From: Crambe crambe
Lineage: Eukaryota; Porifera; Demospongiae; Poecilosclerida; Crambeidae
Length of the DNA stretch: 64,000 bases
Assembly: GCA_963924555.1 (NCBI GenBank)
Contig: OZ004596.1
Span: 3,606,139-3,670,138, forward strand
Reading direction: 5' to 3'
Made by a program: the position numbers and the translations under genes. How positions within the stretch are numbered: position 1 is the stretch's first letter; each line of letters begins with the position of its first letter. The notes beneath the pieces are model-generated. The model worked only from the letters and a program-made list of their open reading frames with translations, was not told the origin of the DNA and searched no databases. Of the stretch, positions 1 to 25,400 are shown in pieces.

Positions 1-13534
<13,534 letters not shown>

Positions 13535-13750
13535 TAACCACACCTTTATCATCCTTTAATGTACAGTATTCATTTCATTCCTTATAAAGCAGGCATTATT
13601 AGACAATGAATATAGTATACTTGCATACAATTTGGCTTTGCTGTATTGAAACTGATGACACTATAGCTTCACAATATTGCATGCAATCTTGCTTTGCTGT
13701 ATTCAAGTATCTGTGTCAACACTATTGCTCGTCTCATGACTCATGACCAA

Positions 13751-13874
13751 TCAGATCTTCGATCTGAAAAGTGTGCTTTAAATCTCTTAAAGCACACTTA
13801 TATGTGCACTAAATATTTAGTATGCACTTGAGGAAGGTACACAGGAGCCTAGTGGAAGATCCACTAGGACTCCC
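13751..13874. other. four consecutive hairpins downstream of 53BP1
   Basis: Adjacent inverted repeats: 13751-13767 (TCAGATC/GATCTGA), 13769-13799 (13-bp arms AAGTGTGCTTTAA and complement), 13804-13827 (GTGCA-CTAAAT and complement, 2-nt offset) and 13844-13873 (GGAGCCTAGTGGA against TCCACTAGGACTCC, one bulge). The rest of 13535-14043 shows no gene. Confidence 0.7.
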
Positions 13875-14043
13875 CTTGTGCTTACAGTAAGTGAGCACCT
13901 CAATGTCTCCTTTTATAGTCATTGGGTTTCAAACAGGAAAACCTCAGGAATTTACCTTATTTTTTAATATCATTAAATTTGATGCATTCCAACGTGTCAG
14001 AGCTTGCTAGGTACTAGGGCTATAGGCTAGAGCCAAGTGGACT

Positions 14044-14300
14044 CTTTATATGAAAGCCAAGGAGGTAGTTAGCTTATTAAGTTTGGAAAAGCTAGATGAA
14101 ACCAAACTTGAAGGGTCTAGTGGCAGAAATATCCAAACCACCAAAATTTGGAGACCTGTGACAATTTTCTTGGACTCACTCAATAACATAACATCAGAAG
14201 TGCAGTATGCCATAAGTGGGAATTCCCTGACTTTAATATGGTGCCAACCTCCAACAAACTGTGCTAACTCATCAGTCTGTGTGTATCAAATAATACCACA
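14044..14300 (+). pseudogene. decayed duplicate of the HERC1 5' region
   Basis: Matches 16390-16690 with substitutions and deletions: shared blocks include AGCCAAGGAGGTAGTTA, GGACTCACTCAAT, GTGCAGTATG and CATCAGTCTGTGTGTAT. It covers sequence before the HERC1 start and part of its first coding exon. The remaining frame is short and has lost the downstream protein. No other feature is supported in 14301-14728, which is AT-rich with poly-T runs. Confidence 0.75.
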
Positions 14301-14728
14301 TTGTTATTAGCTATATATCATGAGATTCTGCTGTTTCAAAAATTTTGAGGTGCAGTAGTGTTATTCCTTTCTGATAATTATAGTTATGGAAAATGGTTCA
14401 ATGATTGAAAGCTTATGAAAGCCTTTTCCCCTTTGACTAAATACTGTTTGATGTCACAGGATTGATTCTGTTATAGTACACACGATTACAGCCAATACGG
14501 CCATTCCAATTTTGGTCACCTCAAACCAGTGAGCACTTTAATTTCTTGACTTTCTGAATTTAACACAATTATAGCAAGCAATGAGATGCATTCATGATAA
14601 AAAGAAATTAAAAAAATAACAGCAATATATGTAACACAATGCCCATAATTTTAAAAATTGATAAGTTTTAAATTTGATTTTTTTTTGATGATTTTTTTTT
14701 GTGCCATGGGTATTGGAGTTTGGGCCAT

Positions 14729-16240
14729 TTATATAGCTGGACACATGCTTCCCAGCACTTTGTCTGCAAACTTCAGTGCTGCATGGTTAGGTTGAACCCG
14801 TGAGTATCCATAACATTCTTTGGTGGGAATCTTGTACCTGTAGTGAGCATTGATGCCCAGGTCCGGGGGAACGTTGTAAGTCATCGTGTAACCTTCCACA
14901 CTCTTACACACATTATGGATTCCTGACAATACCATGAACTTAGGTCTTATGATGAACTTAGTTCGGAAATCGTACGAGAATGAAATGCACGTGTTGTCAA
15001 TTCGTGTGAAGTACATGGGAACCTGTAGCCCATTGGGACATTTACGTTTACCCCCACGTATTAGATCTTGAGATGTTGAATGATGACTCTTGATGAAGAG
15101 TCGGTTCAGAAACGTATAACTCGCATACCTTTCATGCTTATTGCTGTTAAGGAAATTCAGCATATCTTCCCAATTGTCGTGTTTTACGGGCAGAATTATC
15201 TCATCCAGATCATTTATCACTAAGAATTTCACCTCATGCATGCTCCTAAAAGAACAGTCACTGATAAGCAAAAGCTGACCGTAGTAATGCAGAGGAGACC
15301 ACATTTCGAATTTCTTCCATTCGATCACAAGAACTATGTCTGAGTAGTGCTCCAATATGTATTGCTGAACCTTAGGTTCTATCTGCATATGATACATGTA
15401 TATTACTTCTGCTCCTAAAACTTTATTCATTTCTATGAATTGAATTAGACGTTGCAGCATAGTACCATCATTCTGCACCACTGGACCTTGTACACACACA
15501 CCGAACTTCTTCATCTTGTTTTTAGTAGAATTATGGCGATTCTGTACTGGTATCTCTGCTGAAGTGAAAGCTGGTTCACAACTGCTCTTACTGCTGATCC
15601 TTACAGAAACTGGAGGCTCTTCACTAGCACTCACCATACAGAAGTAATTCATTGCCTTTGCAGGCCAACGTTCATTGTGGCAGTTAGCATAATCTTCTGT
15701 GGCAGGATATTTGGAACAAACTTTACTTCCATTCGAAAACCTGAAGACACAGTACAGTTTGATCACAGGGACACTCCATCTGACATAACCTATCACTATC
15801 ACAGCTGGTCTATTTGGTGCTGAAACTCTATTATCATAGTAAGCAGCAAAAAAGTGGTAACTGTCATTCTCTCCTTTACCATAGACTGAAGTCCAATGAA
15901 GTTTGATTGGTTTAGAAGTAGGTCTAGTTGCAGTAGTGCTGATTTGTGTAGGAATAGTACCAGCTGTCACTTTTCTCACTGAAGCTGCTGTACTTGTGGC
16001 ATTCTCTCCTTTACCATAGACTGAAGTCCAATGAGGCTTGATTGGTTTAGAAGTAGTGGCAGTAGTGCTGATTTGTGTAGGAATAGTAACTCTCCTCAGT
16101 GAAGCTGCTGTGCCATAAGTAGATTCGTTTTTTTCATGCGTAGTAGTAGGGGTGGCCTTGAAGTAAAAAATATTTAAAAAAATTAATGCCAAGACACAAA
16201 ATATAATCAGTAGACTAGTGCACAACTTCAAACCCTTCAT
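14729..16240 (-). CDS. family-92 (DUF23) glycosyltransferase, type II membrane protein
   Basis: Single-exon 503-aa protein. A short cytoplasmic end is followed by one hydrophobic anchor (LLIIFCVLALIFLNIFYF, about residues 9-26), a Thr/Ser-rich stalk and a GT92 domain typical of Golgi enzymes that add hexose, often galactose, to glycans. Family marks: VCVQGPVVQNDG, then FIEMNKVLGAEVIYMYHMQ, then the acidic metal-binding motif NDLDEIILP, and an aromatic, Cys-rich C-terminal part. The stalk contains a segment repeated in tandem (HWTSVYGKGEN occurs twice), a DNA duplication at about 15862-16120. It is intronless, unlike its neighbours, and lies between the HERC1 relic and HERC1, so it may have arrived by retroposition or local duplication (inference). 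Donor and acceptor sugars cannot be read from sequence. Confidence 0.85.
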   Translation of the reverse strand: MKGLKLCTSLLIIFCVLALIFLNIFYFKATPTTTHEKNESTYGTAASLRRVTIPTQISTTATTSKPIKPHWTSVYGKGENATSTAASVRKVTAGTIPTQISTTATRPTSKPIKLHWTSVYGKGENDSYHFFAAYYDNRVSAPNRPAVIVIGYVRWSVPVIKLYCVFRFSNGSKVCSKYPATEDYANCHNERWPAKAMNYFCMVSASEEPPVSVRISSKSSCEPAFTSAEIPVQNRHNSTKNKMKKFGVCVQGPVVQNDGTMLQRLIQFIEMNKVLGAEVIYMYHMQIEPKVQQYILEHYSDIVLVIEWKKFEMWSPLHYYGQLLLISDCSFRSMHEVKFLVINDLDEIILPVKHDNWEDMLNFLNSNKHERYASYTFLNRLFIKSHHSTSQDLIRGGKRKCPNGLQVPMYFTRIDNTCISFSYDFRTKFIIRPKFMVLSGIHNVCKSVEGYTMTYNVPPDLGINAHYRYKIPTKECYGYSRVQPNHAALKFADKVLGSMCPAI

Positions 16241-16437
16241 CTCTTCTCGAGTAAGGGGCGGGGCGTCTTTTTCAATAGGTAAAGGTCGTTAATAATATGG
16301 ATACTTAAAAAAGGTGGGCAAATGCAGAACAGCTGCTCCCGCGTCATTCTCACACCATTGAATCTCATTTAAGAAGCTCAGCGGACTCTTAAGCCAAGGA
16401 GGTAGTTAACTTACTTTTCAGAAGCTATCTGGTGGAG
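16241..16437. promoter_or_regulatory. probable shared promoter of GT92 gene (-) and HERC1 (+)
   Basis: 197 bp separate the two divergent start codons. A GC-rich patch (AAGGGGCGGGGCGTC around 16253) looks like a GC-box. No TATA box was seen. Transcription start sites are not known. Confidence 0.4.
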
Positions 16438-19400
16438 ATGTCCAAACCATCAAGTATGAATAGTGTTAAATGGGAGACCTGTGACCTTACCAAGATATTT
16501 TCTCTGGACTCACTCAATGACATAACATCGGAAGAAGTGCAGTATGAACCACTGAATGGGCCAGCTTCATCTTTGAAATGTGAATTCCCTGACTTTGGTG
16601 CCAACCAGCTCCAACAGACTGCACTCACTCATGTATGTGCTGAGCTGGGAGCCTGTGTTCATCAGTCTGTGTGTATTGTGAATGATATCCCATCAGTAGT
16701 AGTGGCAGAGAGAATGTGTGCAGTGTGGGATGAGGTTCTGCAAACATGTTCAATTGGTACATACTCGGCTATTAATGTGAAACGAGTTTTAGCAGCCATT
16801 CAGAAAGAAGAGAGAAGTGACGTAAGTAGTCCTATTAAAGTCATAATTGATGCAGCACAAGTCCAAATGTCTGAGGAAAAGGTTGCCGGAGATACTATCC
16901 TAATTGAAATGGGAATAAAAACGAGTCTCTCTCTTGTCTTCTCCCTTTTTAAGCAGACGTGGTCACAATTTGTATGGCAGAGGCAACTACAACAGGCTCT
17001 ATCACAGTCTCTGTCTATTGGGCCTGTTCCAGCCCTCAGTCTTCCTAATGATGTGCTGAAATCAGTATTGGATATGTTAACTACAATCCCACCCCTTGCA
17101 TTAAGCAACTCAAGAACTCTTTCTCGACTTGGTCAGGACTGTTTAAAACAGTCGACAGAATTTCTCCAATGGTCTGCTGCTCCTGCTTCAAATGTCGATG
17201 CTGAAGGGAAGAGGTTGGCTCTGCAGATTATGTTGTCACTTGGTATCCAGTACGGATCTCTTGTCCAAATTCTTCAGTGGGTGGAGGATGTTCTGATCCT
17301 TCTTGCTCAGTATCAAAAGGGTCCGCACCCATGTATTGATATTGAGTACTGCAAGGGTGTGCTGGCTGAGATCAGGATTAGAACGGTAAATAGAAGCTAG
17401 AATTGTTGCTTCATGAATGGATTACGTAATATTGTGGTTTCCTTTCTTGTTGCGTCTGTAGCAATTGGGTTCAGAAGGGGTGGAGTATTGTCCATTCTCT
17501 CCTGAAAGTGAAAACGGGCAAGTCTATACAATGGACTTTCTTCAATTTCTTTTAAGAGAGGTAAATTAATGAACTTTAAAGTTACAGAGAGGTTATCGGT
17601 ATTTGTGGTTATTGGAATTTTTGTGCATTAATTAATGATTATTAGAGAGTCCTATGTTTCCTGTCCTTTATCAGAGGCCACACTTGCATACAGTGACTTA
17701 TCACAAAGGGTATGTAAGCAACATTAGTGAAGCCACAGCCTGCATGAGCAAGATATTCCTAAATCATGTACAATGTTATGGTACATGTACTTTGTTACTA
17801 CCTGCAATTCCTAGGGTACTAGAGAGTCCATCCAAAAGGTAGTTAGTTCAACTTGTATAAACTTTGTGTGATTATGTATATGCTTGCTTGCACACATGCA
17901 TGCACACAGCTATCAGAAGTTGCTAATCGATCTACTTCCTTCTTCAACAAAGAGAATGAAGACTTCATTTCGGAAGCATGTGAAGTGTATGGTTTTGGCA
18001 GTAACAGCAGCAAACAACTTGCCATGCAGTCACCTGAAAAGTTACACACAGCGACACTTATGCCTCACATGGCTAATGTACAAGTGGTCAGTCACTATTA
18101 GTATTCTCATAATGTATCAGGTGGAAATGTAGCAACAGTTGAAGTTGGTCAAGTCCCTAAGTGTCTAAATAATGGAGTTTTATTTTCATTATTTATTGAG
18201 TTTAGGATAAACTTTATGTTAATTTCAGATCGAGGCTGGTCAGTGTTGTTCCTTTCTGATATATGGAGATGGTTTAATGAAAGCTTGTGGAAAGGTATGA
18301 CATTATTGCAAAGTGGATTCTTTTCCCATGTGACTGATGCATGTATGATTAACATGGTAAAGATCATCAAAGTCACAGATTGACAGTCTCTGTTCATACT
18401 TGTATTTTGCTACAGAATAGCTATGGTCGTCTTGGCATAGGGAACTTTGATAGTCAGGCCAGCCTCAAACCAGTGATTACTTTTCCTCCTGGAGTAACTG
18501 TCAAGAAGGTTGCCAGCTCTAAGGGTTCAGATGGTCACTCTCTGGCCATCACTGCTGAAGGTCATGTTTACAGCTGGGGAGATGGTCAGTATATTGATTA
18601 ACCTTTTCATTATAATTATGTAAGGCTATATATGCCCTAAGCAGGGCTGCATTTAGGATTCGACTTGGGGGGGGGGGGGGGGGGGTGCTAAATAGGAATG
18701 GATCCCTTTTATTTCATGGGCATAGTGATAAGTCAGTCTCTGGTGCCATTAATACCATTGCTCAGTTCTAGTATGAGTTTTCTTTTTTGCTTGCAGGTGA
18801 TTTTGGAAAGTTGGGTCACGGTGATGTTGTCTCCCATAAGGTCCCTAAACACATTACCTCACTGGAAGAAAAGGTGCAATACATTAACTGTATACCTTTC
18901 AGTTTCATATCTGATGTTTTTTAGGTTGTGGTATGTGTGGCATGTGGGAACAGACATAGTGCAGCTGTGACAGCAGAGGGAGAACTCTACACTTGGGGAG
19001 ATGGAGATAGAGGAAGACTTGGTGAGATAAAGAAATCATTGCTAACTAAGGACATTTGAAAAGAGAGTTGTTTTTTTTAGGCATGTGTATTATTATGTAG
19101 GGGTTAAAGGTCATAATACATAATAATAATATTATGCTTTAGGGAATTAGAGATTAATTTTTATGGTGTTCTCGGAAAGGATGAATAATGGCCTATGAGG
19201 GGAAAATGAAGGAGGTGGAATATGTATTTTGTGATATGTGTGTGTATTAGGGCATGGGAATGCTGCTCCTCATAAGGTGCCAACTAAAGTGAGTACTGTT
19301 ACAAGAGTGAAGCAGGTGTCTTGTGGGGCCTCCCACACACTGGCCCTTAGTATGGACGGTCTGACTGTCTGGTCCTTTGGTTCAGGAGATGGGGGCAAGT

Positions 19401-22400
19401 TAGGACATGGAAATACCACCACACAGATGTTCCCAACGGTAAATCACACAGATACTGTAGTTAATTGTACAATGTAGAGAGGCTGGCATTGAAAGAACAA
19501 GTTAGTCTTTTAAAAAGACTAGGAATGCCTCTGCACGACTTCAGTGCAACCTTTATTAAACTTTCTAAATAATGTGCACTGAGCAACATGGCTTATTGTA
19601 GTAAGGTTGGTATTTACACAGCTAGTATTCTTGCTGTTCAATGCTTTCAAACTGCTGTTTTGAATGATTCTCACGCATAGCTTGATTGAAGTATGTGTAC
19701 TGGATTCTTTCATTAGATTCTCCTTCAACATGGCTCTCTCTTTGGCACTTCAAATGATCACCTAGTTCGTGTACATTGTAATCTCTGTTGTTTTTGTTCA
19801 TTGCTGTCTTCTCTGCATGGGCTTGATTTGTTGGCAAAGATGGCCAAGAAGCATCAGCACTCTCTTCACGGTGTAGCATTACTGCGTAGTGACTGCGAGC
19901 CTGAGCCTGTCTGTTTGTCTTTAGTACTGTAGTAGAGCTTGAAGTTGTGTTGGCTAGCTAGCTAGCTAAGCTTGCTAATGCACATGTTGATACGCATCAC
20001 CGCGCATCATTGCGCGCGCTATTAATACATACCATCATAGATAGATAGTCGCCTTCAGCACTGTGCCTCGGCACTCTGGTGCCGAGGCAAAAAAAGTTAT
20101 TATCCCAGGCAGAAATATATATAAGGCCATTTATAGCTCCCCATAGCTTTAATTGGGGGGACTTAAATTGGGGCATATTATTATGAAAAATCTGATCAAT
20201 TTCTACCTCGGAGTTCACAGTTGGTGTTTTCTTATTGTGTACCTTAGGCAATAGAAGCACTAGAAGGAATCGTATGCCAGAAAGTATGTGCTGCTGGTCA
20301 CTTCAGCTTGGTCCTCTCAGCTGGAGGCAAAGTATGTCAATACATATTTTTTGTATGCAAGTATTGAGGAACACTTGTTTCTGTTTAGGTGTATTCATTT
20401 GGTAATGGGAGTGGAGTTGGACGTGGGAACACAGAACCACAACAGACCACCCCGTGGTTGATGGATGCCCTAGAGAAGGAAATGATCATTGATATCAGTA
20501 CTGGAGATGGACACTGTCTCGCACTGACACGAAGTAAATATTTATACTGTAGAAATAATTATAACCACAGCATCCTGGCCCTTCTAACTTATGGAGCACT
20601 CTTTGTAATTTTTATTTGCAGGAGGAGAAGTGTTTTCATGGGGTACTAACAGCATGGGGCAGTGTGGACAGGGCCATAGCAATGGCTCTATTCTCAGGCC
20701 CTCCAAGGTACAAAGTTTGGATGGAATTCAGATACAGCAAATCTCCACAGGCACTTCCCATAGTCTCGTCTGGACAGCTATTCCTTGCAATAGGTACAAT
20801 ATTGTTAAAACTGGGATTTTTTTTGAGTGATAAATATTTGCTCACTTTAATTAGTTTTTTGCACTTCATTGTTGAACTTGAATATAAAAATTGTTGGTTC
20901 TGGAAAATGATTGTGCAATCCTTCTTGCAAGGCTAGTACACTTATAGATTTTTTGTATTCTCTAGGAGTTGAGATTGAGGGGTTATGCTAGAACACTGTT
21001 GATTTTATATACATAATCAACATTAACTTGATCCAGGCCATCAAGTGCTCTGTGGTATTGGCCGTACTGTATTAGTGTGGAGGAAGAGACATTCAAGAAA
21101 CTCCTAAGTTTGCTGGATAAGTTTGGAGATTTTAGCTCTAAAAAACCCACCCTTCCATTTCAGTCCATGAAGTAAGTTAATAACTACGCGTGGACTATAA
21201 TTAAAAAATACCGAGAATTTTTCTTTATGGCTTGGCAACAATTGAAGTGTGAACACCTTTTTAAAAAAATTTTACCTAGTGAAAATTTCACACTATATTG
21301 TCTATTCTTAAATCCATGAAGATTTTACCCATGAAATTTTCCGCTGTAATTATAACGTGCCATTTCCATTCTAGATCCCAAGGAGACTTTATGTTATCAT
21401 TGCTCTCTCTGCTGCGCATACATCTGAGCTTACTACCTCCTCTTGGCACTGACTATATCCATACAGCCTGTGGCTCTTCTATCAAGCATCTCAGAAAACT
21501 CCTCTTCAACCTGGTGGACTTGCAGTTACCCACCTCTCTAGTCATGGTATGTGTATGATGCATGTGTATTATATAACACATGCTTGCCAGGAAACCAAGC
21601 AACCTGTGGAGCTAAGGAATTTATAAATGTGGTTTATTTCAGTGATGATCATTACCCTAAACTGTGCCTATAAGTAATTATACTTGTAACTACTTTGTGA
21701 GTTATGCACATGAACTGACTATAAAGGGATCACATCATATAATTCACTTTTGAAAGTGGAGTCATCACCTCTCCTGTGCATAGCTGACTGGATTTGACAG
21801 TTATGTATGTACTGACTATGAAGGGATGTTAAATCACTTATTACTAGGAAATGAGTAGAATCTTAGAAGTGGGGTCATCAATACTTCTCCCTCCTGTACA
21901 TGGCCGACTGGAGTTGATACACTCCATTCTCCCTGAAGATCCTTTACTTTTTGCTGACCTCACTATTGGCCAGGTTAGTAAGAATAAATTCTCTATCATG
22001 TATGAAGTGGCTAGGCAAGATTTGATGTCACGATACTTTTTTTCCTACAGCGTCAACAGTTGGATATCCTATTGCAAGGATTCGCCAAGCGAGCTGACTT
22101 CGTTGGAATCTTTGCAGAGGAAGTACATAAATTTTATCACTTTTCCTATGATGGAATAGACTTCTATCTAGTCAATAAGCTCTTTGAACTCAACTTCAAG
22201 ATGATGCAGTATCTCAAGAAAGCAACAGTAAGAGTTAATGGGTGCATGCATGTGCATGTACAGACTTGGCTGCATTGCATATTATTCAAACAGTTGACAC
22301 CCTAATATATATACCTAACTGTTAAGTTTATGATGTGAATTTCCAATGGTGAGTGGGATTTCAATCTTCATGTCATGTTCACAGCGAATCTTCAAACTTG

Positions 22401-25400
22401 CAGTGAAATAATACTTGAGGGAGATTAAGCTCCTATTTTCCATGAGCACAAGATCTTTAGGTAGTGTGATCTCACCATCGTATTTGAAGGGGGGATCACA
22501 TGACTCTATCCTGAACAATCTCACGTAGTAATTGGTTGAGTCCTTCATACGACCAATACTCTTAGTATAGGTGCCCCTTCTGTTGATACTGATCTCTAGC
22601 ACAGCCTTTCGTGGGATCCTATTGGAGATGCTTATAGTGTAGGGAACACTGTCTCCAACGACAAAAGCAAGTCGAGAAATACTCACTGACAGAACAATCT
22701 CTGTCTTTTGGAAGGATATGCAGCACCATTGTCCAGTCATAACTTGCGTTTCGCTTTTCAGTACAGAGTCTTGCAGAAGTGGGTCATCTCCATGATAGAT
22801 TATCTCTTTCACTATCAGTTCTTTTGTGCAGAGTGTTTTAGTGATCTTGTAATGATTCAGGATGTTGAGTTCTATCTTATAGTGCACTTTTCCCATTGAA
22901 CTCTCAAACGATGAAGGTATGTTGAGTGGGAGAGAAAAGCTGAACGGGAATCTTTTTTCACCAACTGGAAACTTTCCGTCATCGTCAGGTGCCAGTTCCT
23001 TTGTCCACAACTCATTGGAGAGGTCCACACTATTCTCGGACATGTTATATACATTCCAACAATCTGACCAGTTTGTTACTGACTCTCCTAGCAGCCTGAT
23101 CTTAACTTGTTCGTAGTCTTCTGGATATTCTGTGACTATAGTTACTTCTCCCTCTACCACAGAGCCAGGCTGGTAGTAGGAGTCGCTGTTGTTTAGTTCT
23201 ATGTTAACACTTGCCATGGTTTAACTCTTGAATGAGCTTTCTAGCTAGCTAGCTATAGCTTCTAATTATATACACACATTCACCTATGTGACCTCATGTG
23301 AGGTTCATGACCTTTTTTACTTCCTGTCATTCAGTGCTTACTGAAATCATGATTTCATTGTGACTTCTTGGGCCCGCTTTTGTTTTTCTTAAGATTAATG
23401 ATAAATTTGTATTATTTTTAGTTATCCAGGCTACATGATGTGCCTCTTCCACCAGAGATACAGTTGGGGTCCCCACTGCTCAATGTCTTCCAGAACTTTG
23501 TCACCTCCACTTACATCAACATTTGTAGTGTTCTCATTCCTCTCCACGATGAAGGCTGCAACTTTTCTGAGGTATATCAACCAGCCATCATAATAGGCTA
23601 GTATACAATTTGGGCCCAAACTATGGGACTCTTTTTTTTTTGCAAAAATTTATCCCACGAAAGATTCCCACCATACTATCTCCCCAGTTAACCAAAACGG
23701 GTATGTACACAGCACTGCTACTACAAGTACTGTATCTACCATATACCATATTAATTCAAAACCATGAAATCTCCTGCTCTACATATTCACTGTATGTGTG
23801 TAGGGAGCTAAGAAGATCCTTATTCATCATCTGGCTCCGTTTGATCACCTATTGAAGGAATCCTCTCTCTCTACTCTACAAGCTATTAGAAGTGCTGCTG
23901 CTAGAACTGATGATCCTCTTTGGTTCCTCCAGAATAAGCAAGGTAAAACAAGGTACCAAGGGGTAAACTCATCTCATCCTCTCACTCTTTGGGATTGTGA
24001 CACATGCAGATGTGGTGTTTGGGTACCTGGCCTACCAGTATCCTTGTCACATAGCACTGAGCTGTAGCTGGATTCCTATGTTGGATTCCCTCTGTGACAC
24101 AGGGGCCATGCTACTAGAGCTGGCTGAAGCTGTCCACCAATTGATTAGTTTCCTCCCTAGCACCCTCATTCTGCAGTTGGAGAGGGAAGAACTCTTATGG
24201 GATAGAAAAGGTTGGTCTAATAAAGACTTTATTTGGGAGGGGCTGTTTATTTGTTTGTTTGTTTGTTATTATTTTATATCATTAGAAGGAAAGGTTGACC
24301 TTTTGACCCTGCGTGAACCATGTGAGCATCCATGGAGACGATTACTGGACTATGAGAGACTCCTTTGCTATCACTCAGCTAAACTCAACCAAGAGGCTTA
24401 TGTTACTCCCTTGAGTGTGAGTCTACTAAATAATTATAATCACTGTTATGATGCCACGTATTTACATAACTAATACAAAGTCATGTGTACCAAGTATTTA
24501 ATTATGCTATAACAAAAGTACCACTTTATGTATATATAATGTAGGAAGCCATTGGTGTTCTGAATTATACTCCCCGTGTTGTTGGAAAGGGTCAAGTGAA
24601 CACACCCACCCTTCTCAATTCCCATCTCCTACGAAATGGAGCTATAGGTGACACTCAAGCTATCATTGAAGGTATAAATACATGCATAGTTACAGAATGT
24701 GCATGCATGTGGATGGAGCCCTATGATTCTCTATGTCCTAATGCTATACCTTATGCTATTAGCCATCTACACTTGGGTGTCCCTCTGCAAGGCCTTACCA
24801 GAAGCTACCAGTCCACGTCCCATCAGCAAAGAAGCAAGTCCTCCCACGATTCTCTCTTGGAGTTCTTATCTGACAGACTACAACTTCCTGCTGAAGAGTG
24901 GTACCTCACCGACTTACTGCAAACTGGAGAAGCCAGTAAGTGAAATAGGAGCCTTGGACCCTACTACTGCCTCCATGCTGCACTGTCTGGCTGTGGGTGG
25001 AGCAGGGAATGACCATGCCAATAGAATCTATGCTAACATGATGGAATTTGCTCAACACAGAGGTACATGATACATATACATTTCAGGGATGAATTAATCC
25101 ACATCTATATGTAGAATTTAGGTTTTTTTGGGGAAGGATCCATAGGCTACAATACATTTTTCCAAAGTGGTTTGGGGAAGCTCCCCGTAGATAAAACCCT
25201 GCAATGGGATATGACAGTTGTTTTTTATTGCAGACTGGAATACTTGCAGTGATGAGAAATCAGTACCTGAGTTGAAGCAAGTGTCTTGTGCTGCTTTGGC
25301 ATGTCTGCTTAAGCATACAGGCCTGTCCCATTATGCTTCCAACCACAGGTAAAAAAGAGAGTTGTGTCACATGACCACTTGTACATTCTATTTGAATAGC

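Noticed and set aside
20073-20099. Hairpin followed by A-run as a possible histone-type 3' end or bacterial-style terminator
   Set aside because: Stem and loop do not fit the histone consensus, and a bacterial terminator makes no sense in this intron-rich nuclear DNA.
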